64,000 nucleotides of DNA from an uncultured Chitinophagaceae bacterium. GTDB lineage: Bacteria > Bacteroidota > Bacteroidia > Chitinophagales > Chitinophagaceae. The notes below the pieces were generated by a model. The model was given only the letters and a program-made list of their open reading frames with translations, was not told the origin of the DNA and did not search any database. The stretch covers positions 310,001 through 374,000 of the forward strand of contig CALGAP010000010.1 in the NCBI GenBank assembly GCA_937958995.1, written 5' to 3'. A program made the translations under genes and the position numbers. Shown here piece after piece: positions 61,343 through 64,000 of the stretch; the first letter of the stretch is position 1; each line of letters begins with the position of its first letter.

Positions 61343-63622
61343 ATGGGGCATTTGCCAAAACTAATTGAAGACCTTGCACTGATACTGATCACCGGAGCAA
61401 TCACAACCCTGATCTTCAGAAGAATCAGGCAGCCGCTGGTGCTCGGTTATATTATTGCAGGGTTTTTAGTGGGGCCACATTTGTCCATTACCCCAACAGT
61501 TGCCGATACCGAAAACGTAGAAACGCTTGCGGAGATCGGCGTAATCTTCCTGCTCTTCAGCCTGGGTCTTGAGTTCAGCTTTAAAAAACTATTACGCGTG
61601 GGCGGTGCAGCATCTATCACCGCCCTTTTTGAAATTGTCTTTATAGTCATCTCCGGTTATTTTGTAGGCCGGTGGATGAACTGGTCTGTCATGGACAGCC
61701 TGTTCCTGGGCGGTATGCTGGCCAGCAGTTCCACTACCATCATCATCCGGGCCTTTGATGAATTGGGCGTAAAGGCGCGCAATTTCGCCAGGATCGTATT
61801 TGGCGTGCTGGTGGTGGAAGATATAGTGGTGATCTTGCTGATGGTGTTGCTTTCTACCATGTCGGTAAGCCAGCAGTTCGAAGGCATGGCACTGGTGAAA
61901 ACCGTAGCCAAACTGCTGTTCTTCCTGGCGCTTTGGTTTATTACCGGCATTTTCTTGCTGCCCACTTTCCTGAAGGCAGCTAAAAAATATCTCGACGAAG
62001 AAACGCTGCTTATCCTCGCCATCGGGCTTTGCCTGGGTATGGTGGTGGTGGCCACCAATGTTGGTTTCTCTGCCGAGCTCGGCGCTTTCATTATGGGTTC
62101 TATCATGGCCGAAACCACGTTTGCCGAAAAAGTGGAACATATCATCAAACCGGTGAAAGATCTTTTCGGCGCGGTGTTCTTTGTGTCGGTAGGTATGCTG
62201 ATAGACCCGGGCACTATCATTGAGTACAAGTGGCCTGTGCTATGGGTAACACTGCTCACGCTTTTCGGAAAATTTTTCAGTACCACCATCGGCGCGCTTA
62301 TATCGGGTCAGCCACTGCGGCAAAGTATACAGGTGGGTATGAGTATGGCGCAGATCGGCGAGTTTGCCTTTATCGTGGCCACGCTGGGCCTTAGCCTTGG
62401 TGTGATCAGTAATTTCCTCTTCCCCGTGGCGGTAGGCGCGTCGGCTATCACCACTTTTACCACGCCGTACATGATCAAGTTTTCCGAGAAGATGCACGTG
62501 TACGTAGAAAAGATGTTGCCGAAACGATGGGTAAATGCGCTGGGCCGTTATTCTTCCAGCACCTCAAAAATACAGGCAGAGAGCAACTGGAAGCAGGCTT
62601 TGAATTATTACGGGAAGATTATTGCCATCAACGGCACCATGATCATTGCCATTATCATTCTTTCGGCCAATTTCCTGATGCCATTTCTGCGTAAGAGTGT
62701 GGGAAATGATAACCTGGCCAGCATCATCTGTTTCACCATTTCGCTGGCCGCGGCATCGCCATTCCTGGTGGCACTCATGACCAAGAAATCAACTAAATCG
62801 GCCTATAAAGAACTCTGGCTCGATGAAAAATACAGTCATGGCCCGCTGCTGATTCTCGAAATCGTGCGCATTTTCATAGGTATTTTCCTGATTGGTTTCT
62901 GGGCCGATACTTTCTTCTCATCCACAGTTGCTGTACTGGTGGTAATACCGACCTCTATTTTGCTCTATTATATTTTTGCGCAGCGCATACAAAGGTTCTA
63001 TCAACGCATGGAAGGCCGCTTTCTCGTGAACCTGAATGCGCGCGAACTGGCGGCAGCAGGAGAGGGCTCTGTGTCGAAAGACGTGTTTAACAAGAACGTA
63101 GAGATTCAATCCAATCTCGCACCCTGGTCGGCGCATATCATCGACCTGGTCGTACACCAGGAGGCTGCTTTTGCAGGAAAGACCCTGATGGAACTTGCCT
63201 GGCGCGAGAAATTTGGTATCAATATCGCCTATATAAAACGTGGCGATAAACTAATACATGCTCCCAACCGGTACGACCGCATACTGCCGGCAGATCATGT
63301 GGGTATCATTGCTACCGACGAACAATACCAGGCCTTTAAACCTGAATTTGACGCTAAGGACACCCATGACGATTCATCCAACATGATTGCCGATATTCAA
63401 CTGCAGAAGATCGTGGTGGATGAACATACCAAACTGAAAGGCCTTTCCATCCGCGAGTCGGGCATACGCGAGCGCACCAACGGGCTGGTGGTGGGTATTG
63501 AAAGAGGCGATCAGCGCATACTTAATCCAGATAGTACCACCATATTTGAATGGAATGATATTGTGTGGATCGTGGGCGACCGCAGAAAGATACAGGAACT
63601 GGCAGAAGTGAAGAATGAGTGA
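61343..63622 (+). CDS. CPA2-family cation:proton antiporter with two TrkA-C domains
   Basis: A 759-residue KefB/NhaS3-type antiporter starting at ATG 61343 (MGHLPKLIEDLALI). The transmembrane exchanger domain (about 1-400) shows VLGYIIAGFLVGP, EIGVIFLLFSLGLEFSFKKL, GGMLASSSTTIIIRAF, FSAELGAFIMGSIMAET and AQIGEFAFIVATLGL. A second hydrophobic group (about 430-560) follows. Then come two RCK_C/TrkA-C units (about 590-670, APWSAHIIDLVVHQEAAFAGKTLMEL; about 685-759, VDEHTKLKGLSIRESGIRER). A clear Rossmann RCK_N domain is missing. Probable role: K+ or Na+/H+ exchange under ligand control. Confidence 0.92.
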   Translation: MGHLPKLIEDLALILITGAITTLIFRRIRQPLVLGYIIAGFLVGPHLSITPTVADTENVETLAEIGVIFLLFSLGLEFSFKKLLRVGGAASITALFEIVFIVISGYFVGRWMNWSVMDSLFLGGMLASSSTTIIIRAFDELGVKARNFARIVFGVLVVEDIVVILLMVLLSTMSVSQQFEGMALVKTVAKLLFFLALWFITGIFLLPTFLKAAKKYLDEETLLILAIGLCLGMVVVATNVGFSAELGAFIMGSIMAETTFAEKVEHIIKPVKDLFGAVFFVSVGMLIDPGTIIEYKWPVLWVTLLTLFGKFFSTTIGALISGQPLRQSIQVGMSMAQIGEFAFIVATLGLSLGVISNFLFPVAVGASAITTFTTPYMIKFSEKMHVYVEKMLPKRWVNALGRYSSSTSKIQAESNWKQALNYYGKIIAINGTMIIAIIILSANFLMPFLRKSVGNDNLASIICFTISLAAASPFLVALMTKKSTKSAYKELWLDEKYSHGPLLILEIVRIFIGIFLIGFWADTFFSSTVAVLVVIPTSILLYYIFAQRIQRFYQRMEGRFLVNLNARELAAAGEGSVSKDVFNKNVEIQSNLAPWSAHIIDLVVHQEAAFAGKTLMELAWREKFGINIAYIKRGDKLIHAPNRYDRILPADHVGIIATDEQYQAFKPEFDAKDTHDDSSNMIADIQLQKIVVDEHTKLKGLSIRESGIRERTNGLVVGIERGDQRILNPDSTTIFEWNDIVWIVGDRRKIQELAEVKNE

Positions 63623-63654
63623 GGAGAAGTTTACATTTACATAAAATACTCTCT

Positions 63655-64000
63655 ATGCTTCGCCTGCTTTGCCTTATTGTAATCAACCTCTTCAGCATAT
63701 GCGCCGAAGCGCAACTGAAGGTGAGTCCCGACAAACGATACCTCCTGAAAAAAGATGGCACACCTTTCTTCTGGCTGGGAGATACCGCCTGGGAGTTGTT
63801 TCATCGTCTCACCCGCGAAGAAGCAAAGGAGTATTTACAAGACCGCGCCAAAAAAGGTTATAACGTGATACAGGCCGTGGTGCTGGCTGAACTGGATGGA
63901 CTGGATGTGCCTAACGCATACGGACACACGCCGCTCATCAACAATGACCCCACCAGGCCGACTGAAGAATACTTCAGGCACGTTGACTTTGTAATTAACG
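63655..64000 (+). CDS. DUF4038 / apiosidase-like (GH140-type) glycoside hydrolase, 5' part
   Basis: Partial: starts at ATG 63655 (MLRLLCLIVINLFSICAEAQ, a signal peptide) and runs off the window after 115 residues. Motifs of the DUF4038 TIM-barrel family: SPDKRYLLKKDGTPFFWLGDTAWELFHRLTREEAKEYL, DRAKKGYNVIQAVVLAELDGLDVPNAYGHTPL. Members include the GH140 apiosidase acting on rhamnogalacturonan II. Active-site residues lie beyond the window. It follows the antiporter stop by 32 bases. Confidence 0.85.
   Translation, partial: MLRLLCLIVINLFSICAEAQLKVSPDKRYLLKKDGTPFFWLGDTAWELFHRLTREEAKEYLQDRAKKGYNVIQAVVLAELDGLDVPNAYGHTPLINNDPTRPTEEYFRHVDFVIN

Noticed and set aside
61592..62289. Two long overlapping minus-strand open frames within the antiporter gene
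   Set aside because: Rich in His/Gln or Ser/Lys in the way antisense of membrane codons is; no support beyond length.
1..64000. Mobile elements, prophage, CRISPR or defence systems
   Set aside because: No transposase, integrase, terminal inverted repeats, spacer-repeat array, nuclease-helicase clusters or phage structural genes were seen on either strand.

Overview
The window is chromosomal DNA from a Bacteroidota bacterium, most likely of the Chitinophagaceae (Chitinophaga/Niastella-like). Evidence: two SusC/SusD pairs, a hybrid two-component system (HTCS), many Sec, Tat and lipoprotein signals typical of glycan-degrading Bacteroidota, no Shine-Dalgarno-like spacing before most starts, and -7 promoter elements of the TAnnTTTG kind. 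I see no insertion sequence, phage gene, integrase, CRISPR array or rRNA. The only RNA gene I can support is a tRNA-Lys(CTT).

Layout. 1-3150: a duplicated membrane protein, a very acidic protein, tRNA-Lys, and a divergent alpha/beta-hydrolase / HxlR regulator pair with a clear operator-like palindrome. 3159-24821: a first polysaccharide utilization locus (PUL): HTCS, SusC1-SusD1, a type-B carboxylesterase, a ThuA plus beta-propeller dihaem cytochrome operon (minus strand), then a CE1-like esterase, a GH95 alpha-L-fucosidase, a double esterase and a cupin protein (plus strand). 24836-29576: a PQQ dehydrogenase with built-in cytochrome c, a small secreted protein and a lipoprotein fusing two cupins to an SMP-30 lactonase. 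29603-40755: a nine-gene minus-strand operon headed by an AraC regulator (FGGY sugar-acid kinase, BASS transporter, exported RraA-like protein, Tat-exported enolase-superfamily dehydratase, 2,5-dioxovalerate-type aldehyde dehydrogenase, esterase, beta-helix protein, second exported RraA-like protein). 41008-47783: the divergent operon with SMP-30 lipoprotein, SusC2, SusD2 and an FAH-family 2-keto-3-deoxy-sugar-acid dehydratase. 47935-51277: an unrecognised lipoprotein / outer-membrane pair. 51374-64000: mostly general genes (response regulator, tandem SGNH hydrolase, MpaB-like, DUF2200, AsmA, hemerythrin, HemN, Gre-like, cation antiporter) and the beginning of a DUF4038 glycosidase.

How the genes fit together. 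The enzymes of a complete non-phosphorylative sugar oxidation route are present: aldose oxidation (PQQ enzyme), lactone opening (two SMP-30 lipoproteins), sugar-acid dehydration (enolase superfamily), second dehydration (FAH family), and oxidation of 2,5-dioxovalerate to 2-oxoglutarate (aldehyde dehydrogenase). The first three steps carry export signals and the last two do not. The RraA-like putative aldolases are also exported, and a BASS transporter sits between. My reading, an inference, is that sugars released outside or in the periplasm are oxidised and dehydrated before uptake, electrons going to cytochromes, and that a keto-sugar acid (or pyruvate) is what enters the cell. Shared intergenic motifs (an identical 18-mer before the cupin gene and between the AraC and SMP-30 genes, and ACATTTGT-type boxes 21 bp apart at two PUL1 promoters) suggest that the loci are co-regulated.
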